Shown in pieces: positions 26,203-34,295 of a stretch of DNA of 64,000 nucleotides (the stretch's first letter is position 1; the number at the start of each line of letters is the position of its first letter). A program made the translations under genes and the position numbers. Under the pieces are notes generated by a model. It was not told the origin of the DNA, ran no database searches, and saw nothing but the letters and a program-made list of their open reading frames with translations. Source of the DNA: Lentzea indica (lineage in GTDB: Bacteria > Actinomycetota > Actinomycetes > Mycobacteriales > Pseudonocardiaceae); the NCBI RefSeq assembly GCF_012184385.1, contig NZ_VSRL01000021.1, positions 1 to 64,000 of the forward strand. Direction: 5' to 3'.

Positions 26203-26889
26203 CTACCAGGGCAGGGTGCCCTCGGCGTCGAAGTAGCCGCCGGTCGGCCCGTCCTGCCCGATCTGCGCCATCCGCACGATGATCTCCGCGCCCTGTTCGA
26301 CGGTCTGCTGACCGGTACCACCGTTCAGATCGGTGGCGGTGAAGCCGGGCTCGACCGCGTTGATCCGCATGTTCGGGAACGCCTTCGCGTACTGCACCGT
26401 GACCATGTTGACCGCGGCCTTCGACACCGGATAGGCGACACCGGGATACCCGCTGCCGGCGGCGGCCGTGGCCAGCGAGGCCAGGCGACTGCTGACGTTC
26501 ACCACGACCGGAGAGCCGGACCGTTCCAGCAACGGCAGGAAAGCGTGCAGCACGCGGACCAGGCCGAAGAGGTTGACCTCGAACGTCTCCCGCATCAGGT
26601 CGGCGGTGACGTCCGCGGCGCCGACGACGCCCGACTCCTGCCACTCCGGAGCGATGCCGGCGTTGTTGACCAGCACGTCCAGCTCTCCCACCGCCTCGGC
26701 CGCGGCCGCCACCGACTCGTCGGAGGTGACGTCGAGCTGGACGGGCCGCGCACCCACCTCGGCGGCAGCCGCCTGCCCCAGCTCGGGGTCACGACTGCCC
26801 AAGTACACCGTGTGGCCGGCGAGAACGAGTTGACGGGCGGTCTCGAGGCCGAGGCCCTTGTTCGCGCCGGTGACCAACACAGAAGCCAT
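26203..26889 (-). CDS. SDR family oxidoreductase
   Basis: 228 residues. TGANKGLGLETARQL (cofactor), LDVTSDESV (Asp after strand 3), NNAGIAPEWQ, VNVSSRLASL (catalytic Ser) and YPVSKAAVNM (Tyr, Lys). The C-terminus QTVEQGAEIIVRMAQIGQDGPTGGYFDAEGTLPW is the atypical ending of the carbonyl-reductase-like subgroup. Cytosolic NADPH-dependent reductase of unknown substrate. It is convergent with the STAS gene, with no space for a terminator. Confidence 0.9.
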   Translation of the reverse strand: MASVLVTGANKGLGLETARQLVLAGHTVYLGSRDPELGQAAAAEVGARPVQLDVTSDESVAAAAEAVGELDVLVNNAGIAPEWQESGVVGAADVTADLMRETFEVNLFGLVRVLHAFLPLLERSGSPVVVNVSSRLASLATAAAGSGYPGVAYPVSKAAVNMVTVQYAKAFPNMRINAVEPGFTATDLNGGTGQQTVEQGAEIIVRMAQIGQDGPTGGYFDAEGTLPW

Positions 26890-26930
26890 GCGTCCACGCT
26901 ACGACCTGGAGCGCGCTCCAGGTCAAAGGA

Positions 26931-27377
26931 TCAGTCCTGGCCGATGTCCTCGTACCAGAGCTCCGGCCGCTCCGAGATGAAGTTGCTCATCAGCTCGATC
27001 AGCGAAGGGTCGTCCACGATCGTGATGCCGACGCCGTGCTCGGCCAGCCAGTCGTGGCCGCCGTAGAACGTGGTGGCCTCGCCGATCAGCACGTTTGAGA
27101 TGCCGAACTGGCGGACCAGGCCGCTGCAGTACCAGCACGGCGACAGCGTCGTGACCATGGTCGTACCGCGATAGCTGCGTTGACGGCCGGCGTTGCGGAA
27201 GGCGGAGGTCTCCGCGTGCATGGAGGCGTCACCGTCCTGCACACGACGGTTGTGGCCCCTGCCCAGCAGACGGCCGTCGCCGTCGAAAAGTGCGGCGCCG
27301 ATGGGGATTCCGCCCTCGGCGAGTCCGATCCGCGCCTCTTCGACGGCGACGGCCAGCATGTCTGAAGCAGCGGTCAT
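26931..27377 (-). CDS. Cytosine/guanine deaminase family protein, closest in style to yeast cytosine deaminase
   Basis: 148 residues, a cytidine-deaminase-fold zinc enzyme. SMHAETSAFRNAG supplies His54 and Glu56; SPCWYCSG gives Cys81 and Cys84. The N-terminal EEARIGLAEGGIPIGAALF and the end FISERPELWYEDIG strongly recall fungal Fcy1-type cytosine deaminases. Expected reaction: cytosine to uracil (pyrimidine salvage). ATG at 27377; the longer frame adds an unsupported 24 residues. Confidence 0.85.
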   Translation of the reverse strand: MTAASDMLAVAVEEARIGLAEGGIPIGAALFDGDGRLLGRGHNRRVQDGDASMHAETSAFRNAGRQRSYRGTTMVTTLSPCWYCSGLVRQFGISNVLIGEATTFYGGHDWLAEHGVGITIVDDPSLIELMSNFISERPELWYEDIGQD

Positions 27378-27484
27378 GCCGCCCAAGCTAACGGAGGCGG
27401 GCTTGCCACACCCGGTGGGCCTTTCGGTGGGCGGCCGTTCGGCGTACAACCGACAGCGGGTCGGGGCTGTCCCAGGGAGTCCAC

Positions 27485-28015
27485 ATGAGACGTCTCATCG
27501 CGACTGCCGCCGCCCTGGTGCTGGCCGCTCGGCTGCTTCGGCAGCGCCATCAACGCGGGTGTCGTGTTCGTGGCTTCGGCGGGCAACGAGGGCGACGCGG
27601 GCATGGGCTTCCCTGCCGCCTGCGCGCCGGTCATCTCGGTCGGCGTGGGCGGCTGGACGCGGCAGTGGAACGACTACCCGGACAAGACGTCGTGCCCGAA
27701 GGCCGGTACCTGCTGCCGTACCCGTGCGCGAGGCTCATGAGCGGCACCAGTTTCTCCGGACCCGCTGTGGCCGGTGTGGTGGCGCTGATGCTGGAACGCA
27801 ACCCCGGACTGTCCAATGCGGACGCGCAGACCGATCCCGCGTCGTGGGGACCGGGCGAGCTGGAACGCCGTCTGGAGGCATCGGCGACGCCGTTGGCGCC
27901 CGGCTCGGTGACCGTGACGCACCGGACCGGTGAGCCGTTGGTCGAGACCCGGGGCGCGGACGCCATCGGGCACGGGTGGGTGTTCGCGAACGACGCGGTG
28001 ACCGCGGCCGGTTGA
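27485..28015 (+). pseudogene. Remnant of a secreted subtilase (S8) with internal deletion
   Basis: The frame starts with a signal peptide (MRRLIATAAALVLA) but jumps within about 20 codons to the middle of an S8 protease. In the +1 frame, SAINAGVVFVASAGNEGDAG (oxyanion Asn region) and GFPAACAPVISVGVGGWTRQ are readable; the original frame then resumes with RLMSGTSFSGPAVAGVVALML (catalytic Ser) and a 70-residue tail. The Asp and His blocks, over 150 residues in an intact subtilase, are missing, and a further frame change lies near 27685. A multi-hundred-base deletion cannot be a one-base sequence error, so this gene is dead unless the region was misassembled. Confidence 0.8.
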
Positions 28016-28078
28016 CCGAGTGCCCGGCACGTCGGGAGAGTGGGAGCTTCCGTTCCCCGACGTGTCGGGAGGTCGACA

Positions 28079-29566
28079 GTGTCGTCGATGCAAATCGGAG
28101 TGAGCAGGCCACCGTTGGACGTGGCTGACCTGCCAGAACCCGAGGAAGTGTTCAAGGTTCGCAAGCTGGGGCCGCTGCAGGTGGTCCAGTTCGTCATCGG
28201 CCCGAGCCTGATCGCGCTCGGCATCTCGATCGGCAGCGGCGAGTGGTTGCTCGGTCCGCAGGCGGTCGGCAAGTTCGGCTTCGTCGGCATCGGCTGGGTG
28301 ATCACCGTGTCGGCGTTGCTGCAGACGTTCTACAACGTGGAGGTCGCCCGCTACGTCGTGGCGACGGGCGAGGTCCCGATCGTGGGCTGGGGCCGCGTGC
28401 CGCCGGGCTGGAAGTTCTGGGTGCCAGTCTCGCTGGCGGTCTTCTACTTCGCGTTCATCTTCGGCGGCTGGGCGGCGGGTGCCGGTCAGGGACTCTTCGC
28501 GCTGATCGCGGGACGCGGCTACCGGCCGGACGAGATCGAGTACGTGCGGCTGCTCGCGATCGGCCTGCTCATCGTCGTCTTCGCGATCACGGCGGGCGCC
28601 CGCAAGGTGTCACGGGCCCTGGAGCTCACGAACTGGGTGCTCGTGGGCACGCTGCTGCTGGTCCTGATCGTGGTGACGGTCCTGATCGTGCCGTTCTCCG
28701 TGTGGTCGGAGGGAGTGCGCGGTCTCGTGACGCCCGCCGCGCCGCCCGCGGGCATCACGGCGACACAGCTGGGAGCGCTGGCCGGGTTCACGGCGCTGGC
28801 GTCCGGGCTGAACTGGTACGCGATGAGCCACTACCGCGACAAGGGTTACGGGATGGGACACCGCGTCGGGTTCATCTCGGGCCTGCGCGGGGGCAAACAG
28901 GAGGTGCGACCGGTCGGCGTGACCTTTGTGGACACTCCGGCGAACGCGTCGTTGTGGCGCCGCTGGTACAGGTTGCTGCTGATCGACCAGTGGGCGGTGT
29001 TCTTCGTCGGTGCCATGCTCGGCATGCTGCTGCCGACCGTGCTCATGGCACACGTCGTGGCGGTGTCCGGCCAGCAACCGACCGCGGCGAACGTGCCGAC
29101 GTTCTCGGCCGAACAGCTCGGGATCCTGTACGGCCAGGGCATGTTCTACCTGATGCTGGTGGTGGGCGTGCTGGTGCTGTTCTCCACTCAGCTCGGCATC
29201 TTCGAGGCCCTGGTGCGGAACTTCACCGATGCGGTGCACGCGGTCTCTCCCCGGCTGCGCAAACGGATCGAGGGCGACCCCCGGCGGTTCTACTACCCGT
29301 TCATGCTGCTGGTGCTGGTGATCATCGCCGGCGCGTTGCACCTCGCGTTGCCGGTGGAACTGGTGCAGATCTCGGCGAACATGTCGAACCTGGGCGCGCT
29401 GATGTTCCCGTTCGCGTTGATGTACCTGAACTCCCGGCTGCCGCGACCTGCTCGGCCGCGGTGGTGGCACTACGTGATCTTGGGGCTGAACGTGGTGTTC
29501 TTCGGGTTCTTCTTCGTGAACTTCGTCTACGAGTTCCTCACGGGAGGTCCGTTGGTGCGGTTCTGA
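28079..29566 (+). CDS. Nramp-like divalent-metal transporter family protein
   Basis: 495 residues with about 11-12 spans. The first span reads GPSLIALGISIGSGEWLLGP: it aligns with the Nramp TM1, but the metal-binding DPGN is replaced by GSGEW, as in Nramp-related carriers of uncertain cargo. The TM6 region has ALASGLNWYAMSHYRDKGYGMGH instead of the classical MPH. GTG at 28079 has GGGAGG six bases upstream; ATG at 28088 is an alternative. No metal regulator is adjacent. Cargo unknown; manganese transport should not be assumed. Confidence 0.82.
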   Translation: MSSMQIGVSRPPLDVADLPEPEEVFKVRKLGPLQVVQFVIGPSLIALGISIGSGEWLLGPQAVGKFGFVGIGWVITVSALLQTFYNVEVARYVVATGEVPIVGWGRVPPGWKFWVPVSLAVFYFAFIFGGWAAGAGQGLFALIAGRGYRPDEIEYVRLLAIGLLIVVFAITAGARKVSRALELTNWVLVGTLLLVLIVVTVLIVPFSVWSEGVRGLVTPAAPPAGITATQLGALAGFTALASGLNWYAMSHYRDKGYGMGHRVGFISGLRGGKQEVRPVGVTFVDTPANASLWRRWYRLLLIDQWAVFFVGAMLGMLLPTVLMAHVVAVSGQQPTAANVPTFSAEQLGILYGQGMFYLMLVVGVLVLFSTQLGIFEALVRNFTDAVHAVSPRLRKRIEGDPRRFYYPFMLLVLVIIAGALHLALPVELVQISANMSNLGALMFPFALMYLNSRLPRPARPRWWHYVILGLNVVFFGFFFVNFVYEFLTGGPLVRF

Positions 29567-29568
29567 CG

Positions 29569-30084
29569 TCAACAGCGGGTGAACTGCTCGATGTCCCCGA
29601 GCGCGTCCTCGGCTCTGCCGCCGACCTCAGGATCGTCGAGCAGTTCGCGAAGGCGAGGCACGACCTCGGGCAGCACCTCGCCGTCGAGCCTGCCCACGTG
29701 CCCCAGGCAGGTGACGGCGAGCTGACGCAGCGCGGGATGGTGCGTGTGGTCGAGCAGGATCCGTTGCAGCTGCTCGCGGTCCGGCTCGTGGTGGACGAGG
29801 CCGAGCATGGCCTGGGAGGCCTCGAAACCGCCCGCGCGGAGTTGGTCGTGCCAGCGCACCACACACTCCGCGATCACCACCTCGGACGAGCGTTCGAGCC
29901 AGTCGGCGACGTCACCGGTCACGGCTGCCCAGCCACCTCCAGGAACGCGCACCATCAGCTCGTCGTTCACGACGCCGACGAGCGGATCGCCGCCCCACTC
30001 GAACACCACACCGCCGAGCGCCGATGTCTCACTGACGTACCGGTAGCCGTCCAGCGCCGCCCGGACGCGGTCCAGAAGGGTCAC
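29569..30084 (-). CDS. Unknown protein: TfoX-N-like segment plus HEAT-like helices
   Basis: 171 residues. Residues 15-50 (ETSALGGVVFEWGGDPLVGVVNDELMVRV) look like the TfoX N-terminal fold of the neighbouring gene (KKMFGGIAFLWHGNMLVGVIGDDLIARV): the pattern of GG, W, G, LVGVV/I, D-L and R-V is the same. The C-terminal half has HEAT-like helical repeats (HPALRQLAVTCLGHVGRLDGEVLPEVVPRLRELLDDPEV). Its start overlaps the end of the TfoX gene by 4 bases. A duplicated and diverged partner is likely. Function unknown. Confidence 0.65.
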   Translation of the reverse strand: MTLLDRVRAALDGYRYVSETSALGGVVFEWGGDPLVGVVNDELMVRVPGGGWAAVTGDVADWLERSSEVVIAECVVRWHDQLRAGGFEASQAMLGLVHHEPDREQLQRILLDHTHHPALRQLAVTCLGHVGRLDGEVLPEVVPRLRELLDDPEVGGRAEDALGDIEQFTRC

Positions 30085-30410
30085 TTCGGCGGCAGCGCTT
30101 CCACGAACTCGCGGGCGCGCGCGATCCAGTCCTCCAGGGCCTCGTCCTCGGACACTGCGGCCCCGTCGACGATCACCCAGCCCTTCATCGGGCGACCGGT
30201 GAAGTCGAAGACGCGGGCGCCCGGCTGGGTCAGCGCGTCTTCCTGGGCCTCCGGGCCAACGCGGGCGATCAGGTCGTCGCCGATCACTCCTACCAGCATG
30301 TTTCCGTGCCAGAGGAACGCGATGCCGCCGAACATCTTCTTCGAGCCCATGCCAGGTAGGCCGCCCAGCGCGTCGCCCAGGCGGTGGGCCAAACCTTCGT
30401 CGTACGCCAC
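30081..30410 (-). CDS. TfoX/Sxy family N-terminal domain protein
   Basis: 109 residues, a stand-alone TfoX_N domain: MAYDEGLAHRLGDALG, KKMFGGIAFLWHGNMLVGVIGDDLIARVG, then DFTGRPMKGWVIVD and EDWIARAREFVEALPPK. In proteobacteria TfoX/Sxy controls competence; in actinobacteria these short forms have no shown role, so the name is by homology only. It is translationally coupled (ATGA) to the following TfoX-HEAT protein. Confidence 0.88.
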   Translation of the reverse strand: MAYDEGLAHRLGDALGGLPGMGSKKMFGGIAFLWHGNMLVGVIGDDLIARVGPEAQEDALTQPGARVFDFTGRPMKGWVIVDGAAVSEDEALEDWIARAREFVEALPPK

Positions 30411-30494
30411 ACGCTGAATACTGTCTCAGCGAGTTGCCAGGCGCCTCTCAGATTCATGTGGCTTCATGGACGTACAGGACATTAGGAGGCCATC

Positions 30495-30767
30495 TTGTTC
30501 GGCTTGGTCGGCTGGGTGCTCGGTTGGCTCTTGACGCTGTTCATCCTCGTGATGATCGGCCGGATGATCGTGGACTGGGCGGTCACCTTCCAGGCGAGAG
30601 GTGACTGGGTGTGGAAGGTGCGCCGGGTGACGCACGCGGCGACCGAGCCCGTGCTGGCGCCGGTGCGCAAGGTGTTGCCGCCGGTGCGGTTCGGCGGGTT
30701 CGGGCTGGATCTCGCGTTCACGGTGGTGTTCATCGCGGCGCTGATCCTCAGGTCGATCGTGTGGTGA
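30495..30767 (+). CDS. YggT-like small membrane protein
   Basis: 90 residues with two spans. The YggT pattern is visible: an N-terminal span with a WxxTLFILVMIGRMIVDW stretch, RVTHAATEPVLAPVRKVLPPVRFGGFGLDLAFTVVF and a second span. In divIVA/sepF regions YggT helps cell division or osmotic stress, but this copy stands alone. TTG at 30495 has AGGAGG upstream. Convergent with the FAD oxidase gene, overlapping by 20 bases. Confidence 0.82.
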   Translation: MFGLVGWVLGWLLTLFILVMIGRMIVDWAVTFQARGDWVWKVRRVTHAATEPVLAPVRKVLPPVRFGGFGLDLAFTVVFIAALILRSIVW

Positions 30768-32283
30768 GGACGCCGGGGTTGAGCACGCCCTGAGGATCCA
30801 GCGCGGCTTTGGCTCCGGCCAGCGCCGCGCCGAACACGTCCGGACGTTGGCGCGTGTACCAGGGCATGTGGTCGCGGCCGACGGCGTGGTGGTGGGTGAT
30901 CGTGCCGCCGGCGTTCAGCAACGCCTCGGACACCGCGGCTTTGATCTCGTCCCACTGCGCGGTCAGGCTGCCCCACCGGCCCGGCGCGTAGATGCCGTAG
31001 TAGGGCGCGGGGCCGTCCGGGTAGACGTGGGTGAAGCGGCACGTGACGACGCCGATTCCGCACACCTCGCGCAGTGCTGTGGTCGCCGCCTCCACCACCG
31101 CCGCGTGCAGGTCGAAGAAGCGGTCCCAGGTGCAGGCCGTCTCGAACGTCTCGGTGATCATCGCGTGCTGGGCCATCGCGTCACGTTGATAAGGCATGCG
31201 CAGGAACGACTTCCGCCACTGCTGCGCCGCGCCCTCGACGACCTCGCCGTCGCCGCAGAGTTCCAGCGCTCGGGCCAGTTGCGCGTCGACCGGGTGGTCG
31301 GCGGACTCGAAAGCCAGCACCAGCACGAAAGACTGCGCACCGGCGTTGAGGAACGCTTCCGCCGGGTCCAGCAGACGGCAGTTCGCCGGGTGAAGCCCGG
31401 ACTGAGCGATCAGCCGCGTCGCCTCGACGGCACGTTCCCACGACGCGAACCGCACCGAAGCCCCCGCGCGGTGGACCGGCGGTGACTGCAGGCGCATCCA
31501 CGCCTCGGTGATCACACCCAGAGTGCCTTCGGAGCCGAGGAAAAGCCGGTCGGGCGACGGCCCCGCGCCCGACCCTGGCAGGCGACGCGACTCGGAGATC
31601 CCGTTCGGTGTTACCACGCGCAGCGACTCGGTCAGGTCGTCGATGTGCGTGTAGAGCGTGGCGTAGTGGCCGCCGGCGCGCGTGGCGAGCCAGCCGCCGA
31701 GGGTCGAGAACTCGAACGACTGCGGGAAGTGCCGCAACGTCAACCCGTGCGGCTTCAGCTGTGCTTCCAGCGACGGCCCGAACACGCCCGCCTGGATGCG
31801 AGCGGCACGGCTCACCGGATCGACCTCCAGCACCTGGTCCAAGTGCTGAAGATCCAGCGTCACAACACGATCCAGGTCGCGAGGCTCGACACCGCCGACC
31901 ACGGAAGTGCCGCCGCCGAACGGAATCACGGCAACGTCGTTCGAGCCGCACCAGTCGAGCACGTCGACGACGTCCTGCTCGGTGCGCGGGCGGGCAACGG
32001 CGTCCGGCAGCGGGCCGACGTCGCCGACGAGGTTGCGGGTGACATCGCGATAGGCCTGACCACGCGCGTGGCTGAGCCGATCGACCACATCAGTCGAGTA
32101 AAGATCGCCGGGTGGCTTGATCCGGGACGGTGGAACGTCCAGCGAGGAAGGATCCGGCGGCGAGTGGAACGTCAGGTCCGCGTCCGGCAGGACAGCGCGG
32201 ACACGGTCGACCAGCGCACGGCGTTCATCCGGGGTGACGGCGTCCTCGACGTTGCCCCAGCCCCACCACGACCTCGTTGTCAT
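30748..32283 (-). CDS. FAD-binding oxidase, alkyl-DHAP synthase-like
   Basis: 511 residues, VAO/PCMH family. Starts TTRSWWGWGNVEDAV, the usual opening of actinobacterial alkyldihydroxyacetonephosphate-synthase-like proteins. FAD site: VIPFGGGTSVVGGVEP and FPQSFEFSTLGGWLATRAGGHYATLYTHID; then GSEGTLGVITEAWMRL and the C-terminal TITHHHAVGRDHMPW. It is probably an oxidase or dehydrogenase of hydroxy-acid or ether-lipid type. I chose ATG at 32283; ATGs at 32295 and 32325 are in frame. Confidence 0.88.
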   Translation of the reverse strand: MTTRSWWGWGNVEDAVTPDERRALVDRVRAVLPDADLTFHSPPDPSSLDVPPSRIKPPGDLYSTDVVDRLSHARGQAYRDVTRNLVGDVGPLPDAVARPRTEQDVVDVLDWCGSNDVAVIPFGGGTSVVGGVEPRDLDRVVTLDLQHLDQVLEVDPVSRAARIQAGVFGPSLEAQLKPHGLTLRHFPQSFEFSTLGGWLATRAGGHYATLYTHIDDLTESLRVVTPNGISESRRLPGSGAGPSPDRLFLGSEGTLGVITEAWMRLQSPPVHRAGASVRFASWERAVEATRLIAQSGLHPANCRLLDPAEAFLNAGAQSFVLVLAFESADHPVDAQLARALELCGDGEVVEGAAQQWRKSFLRMPYQRDAMAQHAMITETFETACTWDRFFDLHAAVVEAATTALREVCGIGVVTCRFTHVYPDGPAPYYGIYAPGRWGSLTAQWDEIKAAVSEALLNAGGTITHHHAVGRDHMPWYTRQRPDVFGAALAGAKAALDPQGVLNPGVLTTRST

Positions 32284-32376
32284 GCCGAGCAACATAAGCG
32301 AAACGTCACCGTTCTGGAATGACATGAGTACAACTACTCGCGCGCTCGCGACGGCCGCGGCGCTAGCGTCGCCGTC

Positions 32377-33171
32377 ATGAAGCGTGGGGGGATCGCACTT
32401 CTGGCAACGGCCGTTGTCGCGGCGGGCATCACGACGTACGTGGTCACCCGTCCGGACGGCAACGGCGACACCGACAAGAAGGCCGCGGAGGTGGCGGACC
32501 GCATCGGCTACCCGGTCGGTACCGACGGCAACTCCTACGCCCGCTCCGCACTGGAGGGCAACACCGACCCGAAGTACTTCGCGGTTCTCGAGATCACCGA
32601 CAGCCCGACGAACGACCCGCAGAAGATCCGCACCAGCCTGGTGTTCCGCGTCTACGACCCCGGCACCAGCGAGTCCCCGCCGAGCTGGCGGCTCTGGGAG
32701 GAGGACCCGGTGACCGCGTGCTACCGCGCGGACTTCAACTACTACGGCGTCACGGACGGCGGACCCGAACGCATCCGCTGCCCGCAGGACGCCAGACCGA
32801 TCACTCCGCCACCAGCCCAGCGCACCGGCGTGCCGGACACCTACCTCGAAGCCTTCAAGACGATCCTCGCCGAGCTGCCGCCCGCTCCCACGCAGGACGA
32901 GGTGCTCGCCGCGTTGCGCGCGAAGCTGCCACCGGTGCCGGTCGACGAACAGACCAAGCTGCCCTGGGTCGAGCCCCGCCTCGACGCCTTCGTCAAGGAC
33001 GGCAACGTCGGCATCATCGCCGGGGGCGGTGGCTCGTGCCTCAACGGCGTGCGCCTGACCAACGGCACCGTTGCAGCGTGGTACCCGCCTCGCGTGCAGA
33101 CCCAGCCCGGCGAGTACGGCTGCTCCGGCCAGAGCGCGCTGGCGCTTTACAACGTGCCGCCGCCGAAGTGA
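32377..33171 (+). CDS. Membrane-anchored hypothetical protein
   Basis: 264 residues. A single N-terminal span (IALLATAVVAAGITTYVV) is followed by an extracellular part with KYFAVLEITDSP, LVFRVYDPGTSESPPSW, ACYRADFNYYGVTDGGPERIRCP (a Cys pair that may form a disulfide) and, near the end, GGGGSCLNGVRLTNGTVAAWYPPR and EYGCSGQSALALYN (two further Cys). No catalytic motif seen. Its 3' end overlaps the convergent DUF397 gene by 25 bases. Family not recognised. Confidence 0.65.
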   Translation: MKRGGIALLATAVVAAGITTYVVTRPDGNGDTDKKAAEVADRIGYPVGTDGNSYARSALEGNTDPKYFAVLEITDSPTNDPQKIRTSLVFRVYDPGTSESPPSWRLWEEDPVTACYRADFNYYGVTDGGPERIRCPQDARPITPPPAQRTGVPDTYLEAFKTILAELPPAPTQDEVLAALRAKLPPVPVDEQTKLPWVEPRLDAFVKDGNVGIIAGGGGSCLNGVRLTNGTVAAWYPPRVQTQPGEYGCSGQSALALYNVPPPK

Positions 33172-33320
33172 CCGCTCTTGGCCGAGGAGAGGAACGCCTC
33201 CCAGGCCGACGGTGACACCGGCATGTGGGCGGCGGGAGCCTTGCTGTCCCGGACACCGACTCCCACACCGATCTCCACGCAGTTGTTGCCATCCGGGCTG
33301 TAGCTGCTCTTGCGCCACAT
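33147..33320 (-). CDS. DUF397 family small protein
   Basis: 57 residues, read by hand: MWRKSSYSPDGNNCVEIGVG, then a VRDSK block, PVSPSAWEAFLSSAKSGHF and a short Gly tail. This is the standard DUF397 sequence. DUF397 genes almost always sit beside a DUF5753 XRE regulator, as here (12 bases after its stop), in the bldB/whiJ-like developmental pairs of actinomycetes, where the small protein is thought to counteract the regulator. ATG at 33320 ends a TGGCGC-rich start; no strong ribosome site but GAGG is nearby. Confidence 0.85.
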   Translation of the reverse strand: MWRKSSYSPDGNNCVEIGVGVGVRDSKAPAAHMPVSPSAWEAFLSSAKSGHFGGGTL

Positions 33321-33332
33321 GGCGTGGCCTCC

Positions 33333-34163
33333 TCAGGAGACGATGTCGGTGATCAACCTCCTCGATTCTTCCTCATCCAGAGCCACACCGGCCAGCGACT
33401 TGAGAATCTCCGAGTAGAGGTCGACTGACGCGTCGTCCTCCATGAAGAGGCCGGAGTTCATCGTGTCGGCGTAGACGACCGGCGAGATCTTCTTGAACTT
33501 CATCAGGCTGAACTCGCCCATGGTTCCGGCGTGTGCGCCGATCCGCGTCGGAACCACCCGGATCGAGATGTACGGCCGCACCGACAACCTCAACAGGTGG
33601 TGAAGCTGGTCCCGCCAAACGGTTTCGCCACCGACCGGCAGCAGCAGCGCCTGTTCGTGCACATAAAAGAAGAACTTGTGCCCTGGCTCCAGAATCCGCT
33701 GCCTACCGACTCGTGCCTCCACACGCTTGTCGATGTCCTTGGTCTCGATCTTCGGCCAGACCTCGAACAGCGGCCGGATGTACTCTCGAGTCTGCAACAG
33801 GCCCGGCACCAGTGTCAGGTGCCAGCTGTGGATCTCGCTCGCCACGGTCTCGTGCTCGATGAGCGTCCGCATCTTGATGGGCAGGACGCCTTTGTAGTGC
33901 TGCCACCAGCCCTTCTCTCTCGACACCTTCAACAGGGCCATGAGGTGGTTGAACTCCTCCTCCCGCACACGACAAAGGCCCAACAGCCGGGCGAAGTCGA
34001 TCTCGTCGACCCCGCCCTTCCCGGTCAACAGGTCCGAGATCTTCTGCGGGTCCCATCCCAACAGTTCCGCAATGGCGCGGTGCGACATACCGGTCGCGTC
34101 GACAACAGCGCGGACACTCGCTCCGAACTCGCGACCGCGCACCGTGGAAGCTCTAGCTGGCAT
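33333..34163 (-). CDS. XRE family regulator with DUF5753
   Basis: 276 residues. HTH: FGASVRAVVDATGMSHRAIAELLGWDPQKISDLLTGKGGV. The rest is a DUF5753 domain: WQHYKGVLPIKM, EHETVASEIHSWHLTLVPGLLQTREYIRPLF, RVGRQRILEPGHKFFFYVHEQALLLPVGG, ISIRVVPTRIGAHAGTMGEFSLMKF and VVYADTMNSGLFMEDD. It forms a WhiJ-like pair with the DUF397 gene. It is divergent from the NACHT gene at 34296 with a 132-base gap, so it may also control that gene. ATG at 34163 chosen; ATG at 34184 is possible. Confidence 0.9.
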   Translation of the reverse strand: MPARASTVRGREFGASVRAVVDATGMSHRAIAELLGWDPQKISDLLTGKGGVDEIDFARLLGLCRVREEEFNHLMALLKVSREKGWWQHYKGVLPIKMRTLIEHETVASEIHSWHLTLVPGLLQTREYIRPLFEVWPKIETKDIDKRVEARVGRQRILEPGHKFFFYVHEQALLLPVGGETVWRDQLHHLLRLSVRPYISIRVVPTRIGAHAGTMGEFSLMKFKKISPVVYADTMNSGLFMEDDASVDLYSEILKSLAGVALDEEESRRLITDIVS

Positions 34164-34295
34164 GCGCACGAACGTAAGCCGCATTCCACCGCACCGAACA
34201 CAGTTTCGGGCCAGGTCCAACCGAAAAGGCGGTCGTTGGACACCCTCCATCACGTTCATAGGGTCCGTGTGCGCATATCCGGTAGAAAGTGCCCC

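Noticed and set aside
30748-33318. 856-codon frame over the FAD oxidase
   Set aside because: The 345 codons before 32283 are shadow of the convergent membrane protein gene.
33531-34295. N-terminal extension of the NACHT protein
   Set aside because: It is antisense to the XRE regulator, rich in Arg/His/Gln, and lacks any start signal; ATG at 34296 fits the family.
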